From the NCBI RefSeq assembly GCF_030272615.1, contig NC_081411.1, positions 211,250,744 through 211,314,743 of the forward strand: DNA of 64,000 nucleotides, read 5' to 3'. A program made the position numbers and the translations under genes. The notes beneath the pieces were generated by a model. That model worked only from the letters and a program-made list of their open reading frames with translations. It ran no database searches and was not told where the DNA came from. Numbering within the stretch: position 1 is the stretch's first letter; every line of letters begins with the position of its first letter. Below, one piece after another: positions 22,636 through 35,431 of this stretch. Source of the DNA: Cryptomeria japonica. Lineage: Eukaryota; Streptophyta; Pinopsida; Cupressales; Cupressaceae.

Positions 22636-24318
22636 ACCCAATCTCAGTTGATGCCAAAAGTTGCATTGTTGCTAAGTTGAAAGTATCATAATTGTGCATC
22701 TTTTGAACCATTCATCATGGCACCAAACCATCTATTCCACTAGCTCCGGTTGGTCAGGTAAATGCTAGTGACAACCTCATTTTTCCCATGAAGTAGCTTG
22801 AGCATTCTGGAGCACGTCGGACCAAAGTGTTCCCAAGGTGCACTAAGCCAAATCAGGTAGCGATATTTGGAGGCGATATCTTGGAGATCATGAGGGGTAT
22901 CAATGAGCCATAAGGTGCAAAAAGACCATGTTAACAAGGTCTACAATAAAGTATCTCAGTTTTGGGAGATTCCACTTGGTTTTCATTTGGTGACCCGATC
23001 TCGGTTGATGCCAAAAGTTGCATTGTTGCTCAGTTGAAAGTTACATAATCATGCATCTTTCAAACCGTTCATCATGGCACCAAACTATGTACTCCATTAG
23101 CTCTGGTTGGCTAGGTAAATGCTAGTGACAACCTTATTTTTCCCACAAAGTAGCTCGAACGTTCCAAAGCATGCCGGACTGAAGTGTTCCCAAGGTGCAC
23201 TAAGCCAAATCAGACAACGATTTTTGGAGCGTGATATCTCAGAGCTCATGAGCAGTATTAGTGAGCCATGAGGTACAAAATGACTGTCTTACCAAGGCCT
23301 AAAAAATGTATCTTATTTTTGGGAGATTCCACTTGGTTTTTATTTGGCGACTCGATCTCGGTTGATGCCAAAAGTTGCATTGTTGCTCAGTTGAAAGTTG
23401 CACAATCGTGCATCTTTCAAATGGTTCATTGTGGCACCAAACTGTTTGCTCCATTATCTCTAGTTGGTCATGTAAACACTAGTGACAACATCATTTCTCC
23501 CATGGAGTAGCTCGAACATTCTGGTGAATGTCGGACCAAAGTGTTCCCAAGGTGCACTAAGCCAAATCGGGCAGCGATTTTTGGAGTGCATTATCTCGAA
23601 GCTCGTGAGAGGTATCAACAATCCATGAGGTGAAAAAGGACTATCTTACCAAGGCCTACAACAATATATCCCAATTATGAGAGATTATACTTGGTTTTCA
23701 TTTGGCAACCCAATCTCGGTTGATGCCAAAAGTTGCATTGTTGCTCAATTGAAAGTTGCACAATCGTGCACCTTTCAAATTGTTCGTCATGGCACCATAC
23801 TGTCTGCTCCATTAGCTCTTGTTTTTTGAGTAAATGCTAGTGATGACCTCATTTCACCCATGGAGTATCTCGAACATTTTGGAGCAAGTCAGACCAAAGT
23901 GTTCCCAAGGTTCACTAAGCCAAATCGGGCAGCAATTTTTGGAGGGCGATATCTTAGAGCTCGTGAGGGGTTTGGGTGAGATATGAGGTGAGAAAGGACC
24001 ATCTTACCAAGTCCTACAATAGTGTATCTCATTTTTGGGAGATTCCACTTGGTTTTCTTTTAGCGACCCGTTCGCGATTGATGCCAAATGTTGTATTGTT
24101 GCTCAATTGAAAGTTGCACAATCATGCATATTTCAAACCATTCGTCATGGCACCAAATTTTCTGCTCCATTAGCTCCAGTTGGTCAGGTAAATGCTAGTG
24201 ACAACCTTGTTTCTCCCATGGAGTGTCTCAAACATTCCGGATTACGCCAGACCAAAGTGTTCCTAAGGTGCACTAAGCCAAATCGGGCAGCGATTTTTGG
24301 AGGGTAATATCTCAAAGC
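22636..24318. repeat. Tandem array, about 4.7 copies of a 355-359-bp unit
   Basis: The marker ggttgatgccaaaagttgca recurs at 22,648, 23,003, 23,360, 23,718 and 24,077 (spacings 355, 357, 358, 359). Each unit continues with agttgaaagttgca, a gtcaggtaaatgctagtgac segment, gtgttcccaaggtgcactaagc and aatcgggcagcgatttttgg. The first copy is partial and the last ends in the ggagggtaatatct segment. One strand is open for 80-90 codons in several copies, but frames break between units, so I do not call a protein. The units differ by clear point mutations, so the array is not recent. Confidence 0.92.
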
Positions 24319-24799
24319 ATTACCGGTATTGGTACTTGGGTATGTGGGTATACAAAATATGAGCAACCTATTTTAAAAGTATATGCCATATGAGTAACAT
24401 GTAATGAACAAATTGGATCACATTTCAAGACATATACACAATGAACAAGTTTGATCATATTTCAGTTACAAATAACTAAGTTTCAATAGTATCAAGTTTC
24501 ATATATATCGAAATGGTTCGAATATCAAATTTAATATATATCAATAAACAAATTGGATTGAATATTTGCACACAATAAAAAATTTGGGTCAAATATCAAG
24601 TTTCATATATATCAAGATGAACAATAATAGTGTACATATCAAGAAATGACATAGATGTCAAATCAATAATAGTTACAAAAATGTGGCATGTGCCATGTCT
24701 ATCAAAGTCGATATTTACATATACAAATGTTTAATATGTACAAAAATTGGTCCTTCAATGAACACAACTAGAACTATATGTCTATATCGGTATCTATGA
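24319..24799. other. AT-rich spacer with short repeats
   Basis: Several imperfect copies of tatcaagtttcatatatatc occur between 24,490 and 24,620. No ORF. Confidence 0.6.
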
Positions 24800-25101
24800 C
24801 TATGGAAGATCATCAAAATCGATCCTCTTCAAAGCAGTATGTGGCTCTTTAGGTGGCTGCACAAGGACAATTCAAATGTCGAATCAAATATATTTTCTCA
24901 ATATAACATCAAAACAACTAAATATTGAACGCTAAATTATTTGAAGTTGAAATTTTGATTACCTCATCTCTTTCTTCTTCAATTGGGTGAGGTTGAGGAT
25001 CCGTGGGAGGTCCTGAAGGGGGTTGTAACTGGTAAAACAATATTAATACAAGTTAATAACATATATGTCAAAAAATGCAAAATAACTAAAAATGAATAGA
25101 C

Positions 25102-27046
25102 GATAGTGATAGCGATGTAGGAGAGGTGGAAGATGAAGGCGATGATGGTGAGAGAGGAGTTACCCATGGTCGTCTTCTTCCTGGTTGTGCTATGGGTTTG
25201 GTCACTCATTGGCCTCTTTCCTTACAAGGCCCATTGTGCTTTATTATGGGCATCCATCATGGGTCTCTAGCCCTAGTGCGTGGTTTCCGATTCTACACTT
25301 GCTTTATGAGTTCATTTTCCCCTGCTGATGAGGGTGTTTTGGGGGTGGATCAGGCTTTGGAGGTGAATGTGGTAGGATCCTATGTGTTCTTGGGAGAAGT
25401 AAGGCTTGGTGTTTCTCTACCCTTTGTCGCAAAGGTGGTGTCTGGGATAGGTTCTTGGATAGACATTGGACGCCTCTTCCATGTGGGGATCCCCACATTT
25501 CCCCTTCATACTTGTTGTATGCAGTGTCATGAGGTAGAGGCTTTCTTTTTTCTTCTCTCTAGGCTCTATGGCTTGTTTATTGGGTTGAGAAAGCTGTTGG
25601 ATCTAGGGCTTCAAGTTCCTGTGTGGATTTTCCATTGGGAGGTGTGTCTCATGGCAGGGATATCCTGGCCCTTGCTATCATGACCTTGGCTCCCACGTCC
25701 AAGTCGGCTTCCATTATTTTATCAGAGAAGGTTGTTGATGCAAGAGATTTTTCTTAGAGTGGGGGAGGATTTGGGATTCGGGTGGCATCTATATTGGAAG
25801 GATTTTCTCTCTTCTTCTGGTGATCTGGTTGGCTCTTGTGGCCTTGGGGTTTTCTGGTTTTGGAAGATTTTTTATCCCAGATTGTGTGCTCTGCTTATTC
25901 TTTGTTAGGGATCTTTGTTCTAACCGCATCCCTTCTTCCCTTGTTCCTTGGATCTATGGTGGAGACTATTTCCTTGTTAGTTATGCCTTACTTATCTATC
26001 TTCAGATCAAGTTGACTGTTCTTTTTTTGGGGGAGACTCTTTGTTATAGGATTTTTTTGTTCATGGTTTCTAGATATGATGATGGTTCTCTTGAAAGGTG
26101 GAGGTGCTTTATTGTTCTTATTCTTCTCAAGAGGCTCACTTTTTTCTTGGGTTTCATCTCTCGGTTCCTCTCAGCCTGCCCTATTAAGGTGGGTCAATCT
26201 TCTATAGAGGAGAAGAGTTGTTGGTTGGTTGTTGTTAGATGGAACTCATTGGGAGTTGGTTGGTTATTTGATACCCTCCATGCTTTTGTTCTTTTGGCCC
26301 ATTTCTCCTATAGAGGCAGAGAGATGGGAGGCGCTCACCTTCTTGGAGCTAAGTCAGTTCAGGTACCTCATTCAACTCATGCTTTCGGGGTTATCAGGTG
26401 ATGGGAGCCTGTCAAAACCCATTTTTAAGGACCTCCAAATTTTGATGGCTGAGTATGTGCTATTCATTGTTTTTCCTTCTCTGATCCCTATTGAGGTGGT
26501 GATTGTGGAGAGATTTCAATTTTCAGCAATGTTCTTGTTCCTCCTAGTTGGGGGAGCCAGTAAAATCCCTCCTCCATTAGTTTTTTTTTTTGATTAACTA
26601 TGTGTTTGCTACCAGTTTTAAAGGGCACATCCTAGTTTTTTCTGGTTCCTTTTTTTGGTTAAGGGGTGCTAGGTTTGGGAGCCTTAGATTAGGTTGTGGG
26701 AGCCTCATTAAAGCCCTCTTGTATGATTGTGGGTGCCTGTCAAAACCCTCAATGTCTTTCAAGTTGTGGGAGCCTACTTAAAAACCTCTTTTGTGGTTGT
26801 GGGAGTTAGTTAAAACCCTTAGAGTCTTATCTCTTTGCTTATGTTTTTCTTGATATGTAATGTTTTCTATTGTCCTTTGGCTGGAGTTTCACTGGAGGTT
26901 AGCTATATAGAATCATTGCATATTTATTGATCAGTTGTTTCTTGATGGGGTCTGGATCCTGATTCATCTAGGGGGTTTTAGGTCCTCTTAAAACCTATTG
27001 TTCGGGGTTTTGGGTCCCCTCAAAACCTATTTTTCCCTTAATAAAA
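25102..27046 (+). mobile_element. LINE-like (non-LTR) insertion with about 18-bp TSD
   Basis: The insertion is flanked by aactaaaaatgaatagac (25,084-25,101) and aactaaaaaatgaatagac (27,047-27,065). The 3' end on the + strand is A-rich (ccttaataaaaaa), and composition is much more G/T-rich than the host sequence. The 3' 450 bp repeats a gggagcct..aaaaccc motif about seven times. ORFs of 185-193 codons (25,126-25,683; 25,820-26,401) show no reverse transcriptase motif that I can recognise. Host sequence on either side is continuous with the neighbouring repeat unit. A non-LTR retrotransposed fragment fits best; the exact family is unknown. Confidence 0.65.
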
Positions 27047-27062
27047 AACTAAAAAATGAATA

Positions 27063-27750
27063 GACTAAAAAGGAGTTGATCTAAGATAGACATACCTCTT
27101 CCCTCTGTTGTGTTGGACCCCATTTGTGACATCTAGGAATTCTAACGAAATGGAATGGTAGAGCATCAATAGGAAGTTTGGAAGGGGGTTGTAATAGGTT
27201 AAAGACAATTAATACAAGTTAATAACATATATGTCAAAAAACACAAAATAACTAAAAATGAATAGACTAAAAAACAAAAGGATACAGGAGCCTCAAATGG
27301 ATGTCCTATGGTCGTAGGAGGCAAAGTCATAGATGAATCAGTTATGATCATTTCCTATATCCATGTTAAGTGATCCAAAAGGAGTTAACAAGAGGGGTTC
27401 AACTCCATTGTGCACTTACTAAAAAAGAGTTGATCTAAGACATACATACCTCTTCCCTCTATTGTGGTGGACCCCATCTTTGACGTGTAGGATTTCTAAC
27501 TAAATGTAGTGGTAGAGAATCAGTAGGAAGTTTGGAAGGGGGTTGTAATAGGTTAAAGACAATCAATACAAGTTAATAATCTAGAGTTGCTGACAAACTA
27601 GATAAAAAACTAAAAATGAGTTACTTATTTCTAAACAGATATGTAAAACATATGTAGAACAAATGCACACAAGAGCCTCGGATAATTCTCTTGTAACCTT
27701 AAGGGACATAGTCGAATTTGATGCAGCTATTACCATTTCCTATATGAAAA
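27063..27750 (-). repeat. Duplicated exon pair (two copies, about 355 bp apart)
   Basis: Copy A (27,063-27,310) and copy B (27,419-27,750) share a minus-strand exon reading QPPSKLP-D-LP then a WGP-Q block and REE before a gtatgt donor, and an upstream exon beginning EM-I (after tatag). A shorter relative with QPPSGPP is the exon at 24,963-25,028. The surrounding intron text (aagttaataacatatatgtc) is also repeated, so the duplication is genomic, not convergent. Confidence 0.7.
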
Positions 27751-28543
27751 ATGATAACATATGATATAGACATAAGAGGATTTAGATATTTCAAACAAGC
27801 AAGAATGAAAATCAAAGTAAATATGAAGATATCACCTCTTCTCTCTATTTAACCTCATCGACATCAAGTGCATTCATTAATTTTGTAAACCCCATTTGTT
27901 TATGTATATAAAACAAATAAATTAAGTGCATTTATCAATATCTACATATACATGTTTAATCATAATACATTTCAACAAACAAATGTAAATTGTACTGAAT
28001 TACCTTCTGTCATTTGGGTGTCCAAGAGGATATATTTTTCTACCTCGGAGTACTGGAGGATGGCTTTTTCACATGAGATGTCCTCAAGGAAAGTGGGGTA
28101 AACTAACAAAAAAAAAATAACATAAGGAAAAAGAGCATGTATTGAATATATCGCCTAAGTAAAAAATATCTAAATCTAAATGGTACTACAAAGCTATCTA
28201 GGCCAAAGTCAATGGCCGAAAGCATGAAATCATCAAGTTGGGACATCTCAGCCCCTAATAAGCCCTATAAAGCACCGTTTAATGATACATATATATTAAC
28301 AAAAGATATTTTGCCACCAATGTGTTATTATATTTTTAACAAATTTACAAATCTTTACCTCTGATGGTGAAACTACTCGTGACCATGGAGTCAACTGAAA
28401 ACTACATGGTGTACACCCACCACCTGCTGCACCTTGCAATGCATTTTATTTATATGTCACTTTAAATTATTTTAAAAATTTATTTATTTATATAAGATTT
28501 AGTCACTTAATTGATAACAAGTCATAAACATAATTAAATGCAC
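27751..28543 (-). other. Intron-rich part of the degenerate gene
   Basis: Short minus-strand exon candidates with splice-like borders are at about 28,012-28,103 (VKKPSSSTPR-like), 28,195-28,262 (EMSQLDDFMLSAIDFG) and 28,366-28,430. The intervening sequence is AT-rich with no other signal. Confidence 0.35.
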
Positions 28544-29724
28544 CTATGTTCGATCATGAGAGAACAACATACTCAATAGGTCGTCACTATTGGCCATATC
28601 CTCTATAGTGGAAGCATGGCATATACTTCCACAACATGTACATGAATGAGATGTCGAACCATCCTCATTTGTGTCAATGTATACACCATAATATACATCC
28701 TGGTAGGTGGGGCACATATGCCAAATGGGTTGGCCTGTGCCAAATGATGCATGAGGTGACGCTGATGAAGGAGGTACCGCTGATGAAAGAGGTGTCGCAG
28801 GTGCTGGTACATCCTCTACTCGGACCAGTTGTGTGCCATGATGACCCATGACATCAGTCAATGATGCAGATGCCTGAAGAGTATGTAACTCCATTGACTC
28901 CTTCAAGGATATAGGGGTAGTGACATGAAACATGGGTTTAGGAGTTGTACTCCTCCTATTCTTTGGTTTTACCACCCTACAGGCCCCAAGTCTATCCTCT
29001 ACAGAGCCTCTCCCTCTACCCTGAAACTATCGAATGTCAAAGTAATTTGACTTCTCATCGAGGATAAAATCACAATACAACTTTCTCAAAAAATATAGAG
29101 GCACCTCCCAATTATTACAAGGTGTTTAGTCAGAGACCATATACCACCTATCCCAAAAATCTTCTTTCAACCTAGAATGAACACACCAATGTATAGGAAA
29201 CCAAGACATATTTTCTTATAGGTTGTTACTAGTAATAGGATTGGTGAAAATAGCACATATTTCACCTTTAAGTATGCCCTTTTTTTCACTTGATAATATG
29301 ACAACTCATCTGCATAAAATGCTTGACATCTATCCCTCCATAAACTCCATTTTGTAACCTCCCTAGATACCTCATTTGCACTTTTGGTCATTATTTCTAG
29401 CATTGTGGCGAGGGTTGAGTGGTGCTTAAGACTAGAGGACCTCGACATATTCACCAGTATAGAAATTTGGGCACTATTTTGTGTTAGGCAATTGATGAGA
29501 TCCTCTTATGTTTCTTTTACATGATCTAATGGAGGACATGGAGGGTTTAGGGGTGGCAGTAGTTGTTGAGGAGCAACATTTTGAGGATTTTGTGGTTGTG
29601 GAGAAATGTCTTGAGGGTTTTCTTGTTGATCATGTGCAATGTTTACAAGGTTTTCTTGTGTTTCTTGTGCACGAGGTCTTTGTTGTCTATTTCATTTTTG
29701 GGGATTGCTTGTAGAATCTGACAT

Positions 29725-30159
29725 CAAATTAATAAATAAAAAAACTTAAATCAATAAAACAACCTTACTTCAAGTAAAATGAAAAAAAAATTCAATACAA
29801 TGAAATCTTACCTATTCAATGGGGTGGTATTGTTGGAAATTGCTCTAAATGTCAAAAAAATGCAAAATGATGCAAAACACGTGCAGGTTCTGAGATTTTT
29901 TGGCTTCTTTGGACTATTGTTCCAAGGGTTTTGGCATTGAAAATGGCAAAAACATGTGGGTTGTGAGGAAATATAATGTTCCTCAAAAGTTGTACGGGTT
30001 TTGAGGAACTTTTTATTTTTTTATTGTTTTTGGCTACCAAGCCTAGAACATTTTTGAATTTCATAGAACACACACGGGTCATGAAAAATTTCATTTTTTT
30101 TTTGCATGTGGCCACTTTTTTGTTCACCATCTTGGTGCACTTACCCTTTGTATAATAAA
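29725..30159. other. Spacer with repeat fragment
   Basis: No gene. Contains acgggtt-type motifs like those at 3.9 and 4.9 kb, and the inverted copy (30,107-30,145) of the 3037-3084 repeat. Confidence 0.55.
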
Positions 30160-31340
30160 TGTAGCATCCTAAATTATACTTTCCTACAAGTTTTTCCTTA
30201 CCTAGGCCTCACTTTGGCGTTTTGGCTTCCAATGTCTGATTGCAGTGTTAGTTCTACTCACACCCCATTCCACTCTTGTATTTTCATAATTTGTTTAGTT
30301 CCCCTCATTCTAGAGTCCTAATTTTCAAGACCAAGGTAGTCTAGGCCTTAGTCCTAAATCAATACTCGGGTGTACCACGTCCTAGCACTCTAAATTAGGC
30401 CCTAAATTGGGGCATCACAATAGTCATCTCAAATGAGTGAGAAATTTGACTCGCGTCGACTTGTTCCAGAATTTTAATTTTTTTTTCAGGCAAACAAGTA
30501 TAATAGGAGGTCTACCCCTCTCGATTGAAACCTAATGAATGCTAACAACTTCTATGATCTCAATTACACTTTGGTGAAATTTAATTCAAGTGAGCAAGCA
30601 ATCAATCATTCATCAAGCATTGGAACAAAAGTCAAGTGAAGTTCAAGTATTGAACTAGATGGCTTCCATGATAAATGTTTTATGAAGACACTCTACATGA
30701 AACCCTAAAAAACTTTTTGGGGGTTAAACAAAACTTCATCAAGGTATACATTATTGTTTCAAGAATTTTCATCATTTCCCTTAAAAGGAAAGCCATTGCA
30801 GCCTTTCATTACATTTATCAATTTTCAATTTTAGGGTTAATTGCAAACTAGGGTTTCACCTAAGGAAAAATTATATTCCCAACATCTTTCACTATATTTC
30901 TATGTGTAGGAAACACATACAACAATTGTACTCGAGGAATATGACAGTGTCGACAATGATGAACATGTTTAGCTTTCGATGGTGGAAAATTCATAGGACC
31001 AATGTATATTTGTGCTACTTGGTCTTGAAAAATTAAGCCAAACTTCTAAGAAGAGGTTCTAAAAATATTATTTTTCTCAAGTCTCAGTTGGTGGCTCCAT
31101 GGGACATCTATAGCTTACTATTCCTACTAGTTTACTTCAAATGTTCATAGTTTTGTCCTAATTTCATAATTATCAATTCAATTAAGAAAGAGGATAATCA
31201 ACCCCAACCAATTGAATCCAACCAAATTATTAGACCTTTCCCCATTGGGATTGAGCCTAGATCTATTGGGTTCAACCCTCTTTCAATGTAATGGTGTTAA
31301 TTGTGTGATTTAGTGGATTCTTAATTTTTACAACATTACA
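30160..31340 (+). repeat. 5' LTR of the Gypsy-like element
   Basis: About 1,181 bp from tgtagcatcc to cattaca, followed by ttttggtgaacct, a candidate primer site for which I cannot name the tRNA. Confidence 0.85.
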
Positions 31341-31623
31341 TTTTGGTGAACCTAACATCTTTCATGCTTAATTTTGATTTATCATTTTAGATTTGATTTT
31401 ATATACATTTTAGAATTCAAATTTATAGTCATGTTTTCTATTTTCAATTGAATTTCATAAATTTAGAGGTTAAATTCACAAAAACCATAATTTATTATTC
31501 TAAAATTAACTTGTGGGTTGCATAATTTTTCAAGTGTATTTTCAAATCTGATTTTTATGGCATGTTATGTTATGACTTAAAATCATTTATAATTCAAAAT
31601 AACAAATCAAATTGCTTAATTAA

Positions 31624-33155
31624 TTGGTTAATCAATTATTGTTACAACAAATTGCATTGCTTAATCATACTTTCAATTTTTTGCATTCAAATTTACCTCT
31701 TTTGTGCATGAGTTTTGTTACCAGTACTCCTACATATAAAAATCTTGTGAGAAGAAGTTGTAGACTTAAGGCTTCCCAAGATCTAACCACTAAGGATATG
31801 GATCCTCAATTAAATCACTTGTTCCATGAGAATGTGGGTGCTTCCTTTAATCCAACGAATGGCATCATTTATCCCCATTCTCCTCATAATTATCATGATG
31901 TGGATGAACCTCTAACTAGGCATACTATTGACCAATTGGAGAAGATTAACAATTAATTTGAAAAACTTTAATGGATGAGTCAACAATACTTAAAAACTGA
32001 GGCAATCCCTTCGCTTGAAGGATTTAAAAGAATGGTGCAAAGTGATCAAATTGGTGTTGATTTGTTGCATGACCTTTCTCATATTGTTGATACTAATATC
32101 ATTCCAATCAAAATTTGGGCCAAAGTCCTTGGTTACTCTCAACCCACTAGTATAGTCAATAATTATATTTCTATGACTACATCCTTTCCTAGTGTGCCTA
32201 CATTTATATCTTTTATCATGGCTACTTGCATACAAAATGTTAATCGTACACATGTTAAATTCATCAGAGCAATCTCATTAATCAATGTTCTTATATACCT
32301 CCTTTTATGAGTATTCCATTTGTATGTTAGTCATCTCCCATACCCACAAAACACAATGTTCCACCTCCTTATTCTCAACCTCCACCTACATATAACAATG
32401 TTACTCCTCCATTAGAATCCAACATGTCCAATTTCAATCCATCCACCAAAGCAACCATCAATAACTTCACCCAAACTATTACATCCCTACAACAATAATT
32501 GGCTTCCATTACTCAATCCACGTTCAATGTTCCCACATTTGATGTAGCAAGCACATTATTTGATGACATTGTATGTGAAGCTCCCCCTAAAAATATGAAA
32601 GTCCCTCAATTAGAGTTTTATACTGGAAAAAGTGATCCCTTGACTCATGTGAAGACATTTCAGACTTTGTGTAGTGATTTTTCTCATGATCAAATACTTA
32701 TGGCTAATTTTTTTACTAGAACCCTCAGGGATAAAGCTTTGAAATGGTATTGTTCTTTGTCTCCATATTCTCCTACTTCATTTAAATAATTGGCTAATTA
32801 GATTTCATTCAACAATTTTAAAATAATATTAATGCTAAAATTACTTTAAAATTGTTAAATAAAATGTGACAAATTTTATTGGTAGATATAAACATTTGCA
32901 TTCTCAAATTGCATGATGTTCAAATAATTTTTATTCCTATTTTATAAAAATATATTAGAGATAAGCTTCTATTTTCTAAGTTTACTTCCTTTACACATTT
33001 GTGTGTAGTACTTCATAATTATTAACTTCAAGTGATTCAATTTGAATCATCCTCTTCAATGGCTCCAATTCATAAGAATGAGGGTACTCAAGAATCATTT
33101 ATGAAGTTTAAAATGAACAAAGGCTACATAAAGATAAATGACAACATAAACACTT
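31624..33155 (+). pseudogene. Gypsy-like gag, part 1
   Basis: Readable pieces at 31,624-31,956, 31,975-32,310 and 32,499-32,789. The last contains the Retrotrans_gag-like core: VPQLEFYTGKSDPLTHVKTF, then FSHD and LRDKALKWYCSL. Sequence after 32,790 continues the gag helices with many frame breaks until the Copia insertion at 33,156. Confidence 0.75.
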
Positions 33156-34194
33156 TGTTGGTCATTTGGTGGAATTGATTATGTGTTGTATTCATATTTT
33201 GCAATTGATGTCAACACTAGCTATTTGGATGCTTTACCAACACCCTTTTGGTCCCGGTAGGTTAAGTGGTTTCTAGTTAACTTGGATCTGATATGATCTG
33301 ATAGGCTTTAGTATACTCTGGTGATGAAATTGGCTTGTTCATGATACTTATACTCATATTTGGTCAGTTGGTTTTGGTCTAGTGATTGGATGCTATCCTG
33401 GTTGCTTAGAAGATTGGTTTCTGGTTCCGGGGAGGGTTTCACCAATAGAGATTTTAGTGGAGATCTTTGATGAATTGCATAAGTGGTGTTGGTGCAGCTT
33501 CTGATGGAGTTTCAGGATGTTGTTGGTGATCATGTTCGAGACTTGGCGGTTGGAGATTATTGTTGAAGCGTGTGGACCTATACTTGGTCCCACTTGATCT
33601 AGGTTATGGACTGACTTTAATGTAATGTGTGGGTAGGACTTATTGATATATTTTTGAGATGTCTTATTTTTTGTAATTCTTTGTTTGGTAATTGGTTTAC
33701 TATCTGGTGGCCGACTTGATTGTTTATGGTTGAGGGTTTGTATATATAGATATAAGATCTCATTGTAGATCACCATGGTTAATGTAAGAGGTCATAGTCA
33801 AGGAATGTAATGTGCGAATAATGTAATATCATTTAGGAAGAGGAGTTGGTCGATCATTGGAGATCAAATTGGGTTTATGTAAGAGGATTTAGTCCTCTGG
33901 TATTGAGCTTAATTGGAACCGTACTCAGGCATAGGAGATGCTATCTTTTGCAGTTCAACACTTCTCCAGATTGTAGTCTAAATTTATATGTAGTCAGTGA
34001 GGCTCCTTTTGTGATGAGCAGTGCGCTCTAGGCTGTTGGCCTTCTTGCAAGTCCAGGCCCCTTCATTGTAATTCACATACTTATTGCACAAGTATTATTT
34101 GACTTTGGGTAGGCTTCCCACTGTGGTTTTAACCCCCCACCCCCCCCCCTCCCCCATCTCTTAGTTGTCTTTCAGTTATCTAAACTGTCTAACA
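33156..34194 (+). repeat. 5' LTR of the Copia element
   Basis: 1,039 bp. Colinear with 37,083-38,297 but about 170 bp shorter, having lost a segment before the C-rich tract at 34,134-34,155. Confidence 0.9.
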
Positions 34195-34210
34195 ATTGGT
34201 ATTAGAGCTT
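34195..34210 (+). promoter_or_regulatory. Primer-binding site of the Copia element
   Basis: attggtattagagc directly after the LTR; one mismatch from the canonical initiator Met tRNA complement. Confidence 0.88.
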
Positions 34211-34252
34211 TGGTCCTCTCTGTAGAAAGATTAACTGCTTGAGGAAGATCCT

Positions 34253-35431
34253 ATGGTGACTAAAAATTCAAGTTCATCCTGTTCTTCTAGAGCTATCTTT
34301 TGAAGGGATATTCTGAGGCTTGATGAAACAAATTACATAGTATGGAAGATTTAGATGGAGACTCATCTGAGATGTCTTGGAAATGAGATTTGGGAGATCA
34401 CACAGAATGGTGTCATGCCCTATAATCTAGGATCTGGCAATCCTCCTATGGAAAACCTGGACAAGGAGCTTTAGAATGATTGTAGAGAAAGAGAAGCCCT
34501 CTTATGTGCACCTTCTGATCAGCAAATAATGGGATTAATAGACAAATCATCTGGAAAGGCTATATGGGATAAGTTAGAGAATCTTATTGAAGGTGACCCT
34601 ATAGCAAAGATTGTTAAAATTGATGGTTACCGGGTGAGATATGAAAACCTAAAGATGGAAGAAGATGAAAGGATTATTGCATTCATGGAAAGGGTAAATG
34701 AGATTGTTATGGGAATTCAATGTTGTGATGGAACTCTGAGCGAAGATGAAATTGTTTCTAAAGTCTTGAGAGCCCTACCACTGGCTTACAAAATCAAGGC
34801 TACTACTATTAATGAGCTGAGAACAATAGCTAATACATCTATCAACAAAGATACTTTGGTTGGGAAACTATATGCTTTTGAGCTTGAGGAATTCAGACCT
34901 TCTAGAGCTGTGAAGACTGAATCTGCCTTTCATGCATCTACATCTGCAACTGGTAAGCAAGACTGGAAAGTTTTATATGCAAATAAGTTAGAAGATATGA
35001 AAATAGAAGATGATGAGTTTGAGCAACTTGAAGCACTATTTTCTAGAAGAGTACCAGAAGGACCGGTAGGAAGTAAGTATGAAGGAAAAGAACCTTTTAA
35101 ATGTTTTGCATGTAATAAGATTGGTCACTTTGCTTCTAGATGTCCTGAAAAGAATTCAAGATTTGAAGAAAGAGTTAAAAAATCATTTAAGCATAAACCT
35201 AGATATCATAACAAATATGAATATAAGAAAAACATAGACAAATCATGCTACATAGCGGATGAGGAAGGCATTACTGATTCAGATGATGAATTGATAGAAG
35301 ATTCTGCTAGCAGATCTGACAATGGAAAGGAATGGGTATTCCTGGCTATCGAGGAAGATGATCCGCCACTGGAAGAGAATGTACTTGAAGAGAAGGAACT
35401 TGATGCTAAAATTGAAGACAAGGATGAATGA
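34253..35431 (+). pseudogene. Copia gag
   Basis: One frame from ATG 34,253 to TGA 35,431, with three stops in the first 275 bp and an open 300-codon stretch from 34,529. The gag core (IDGYRVRYENLKM, DERIIAFMERVNEI, VLRALP) is followed by a CCHC knuckle CFACNKIGHFASRC at about 35,103 and a Lys-rich then acidic tail. The same frame runs past the TGA into protease, consistent with an ancestral gag-pol fusion. Confidence 0.88.

Larger units (their letters stand above)
24800..29724 (-). pseudogene. Degenerate multi-exon gene of unknown function
   Basis: A minus-strand model starts at MSDSTSNPQK (29,724), a Pro/Gln-rich N-terminus with in-frame TGA and TAA stops. It continues through RSSSLKHHSTLATMLEIM and a KWSLWRDRCQAFYADELSYY block (29,167-29,454), a NWEVPLYFLRKLYCDF block (about 29,100), and a Ser/Pro-rich exon (28,544-28,975). 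Small downstream exons have plausible splice sites, for example about 28,366-28,430, 24,963-25,028 (donor gtaatc, 66 nt, in phase) and 24,800-24,856, which ends in a stop after RIDFDDLP. The protein looks Pro-rich and nuclear or transposon-like; I do not recognise the family. Stops in the first exon argue it is dead, or a decayed multicopy element. A LINE-like insertion and duplicated exons lie within it. Confidence 0.45.

Noticed and set aside
23268-24307. Protein-coding gene in the tandem array
   Set aside because: Open stretches exist in single units but unit lengths vary (355-359) and break the frame between units; no domain recognised.
22636-24318. CRISPR-like array
   Set aside because: Units are about 357 bp with no short repeat/unique spacer structure, in a eukaryotic genome.
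25126-26597. Membrane protein genes from hydrophobic ORFs
   Set aside because: They lie inside the LINE-like insertion, overlap in different frames and show no family motif; the hydrophobicity follows from T/G-rich sequence.
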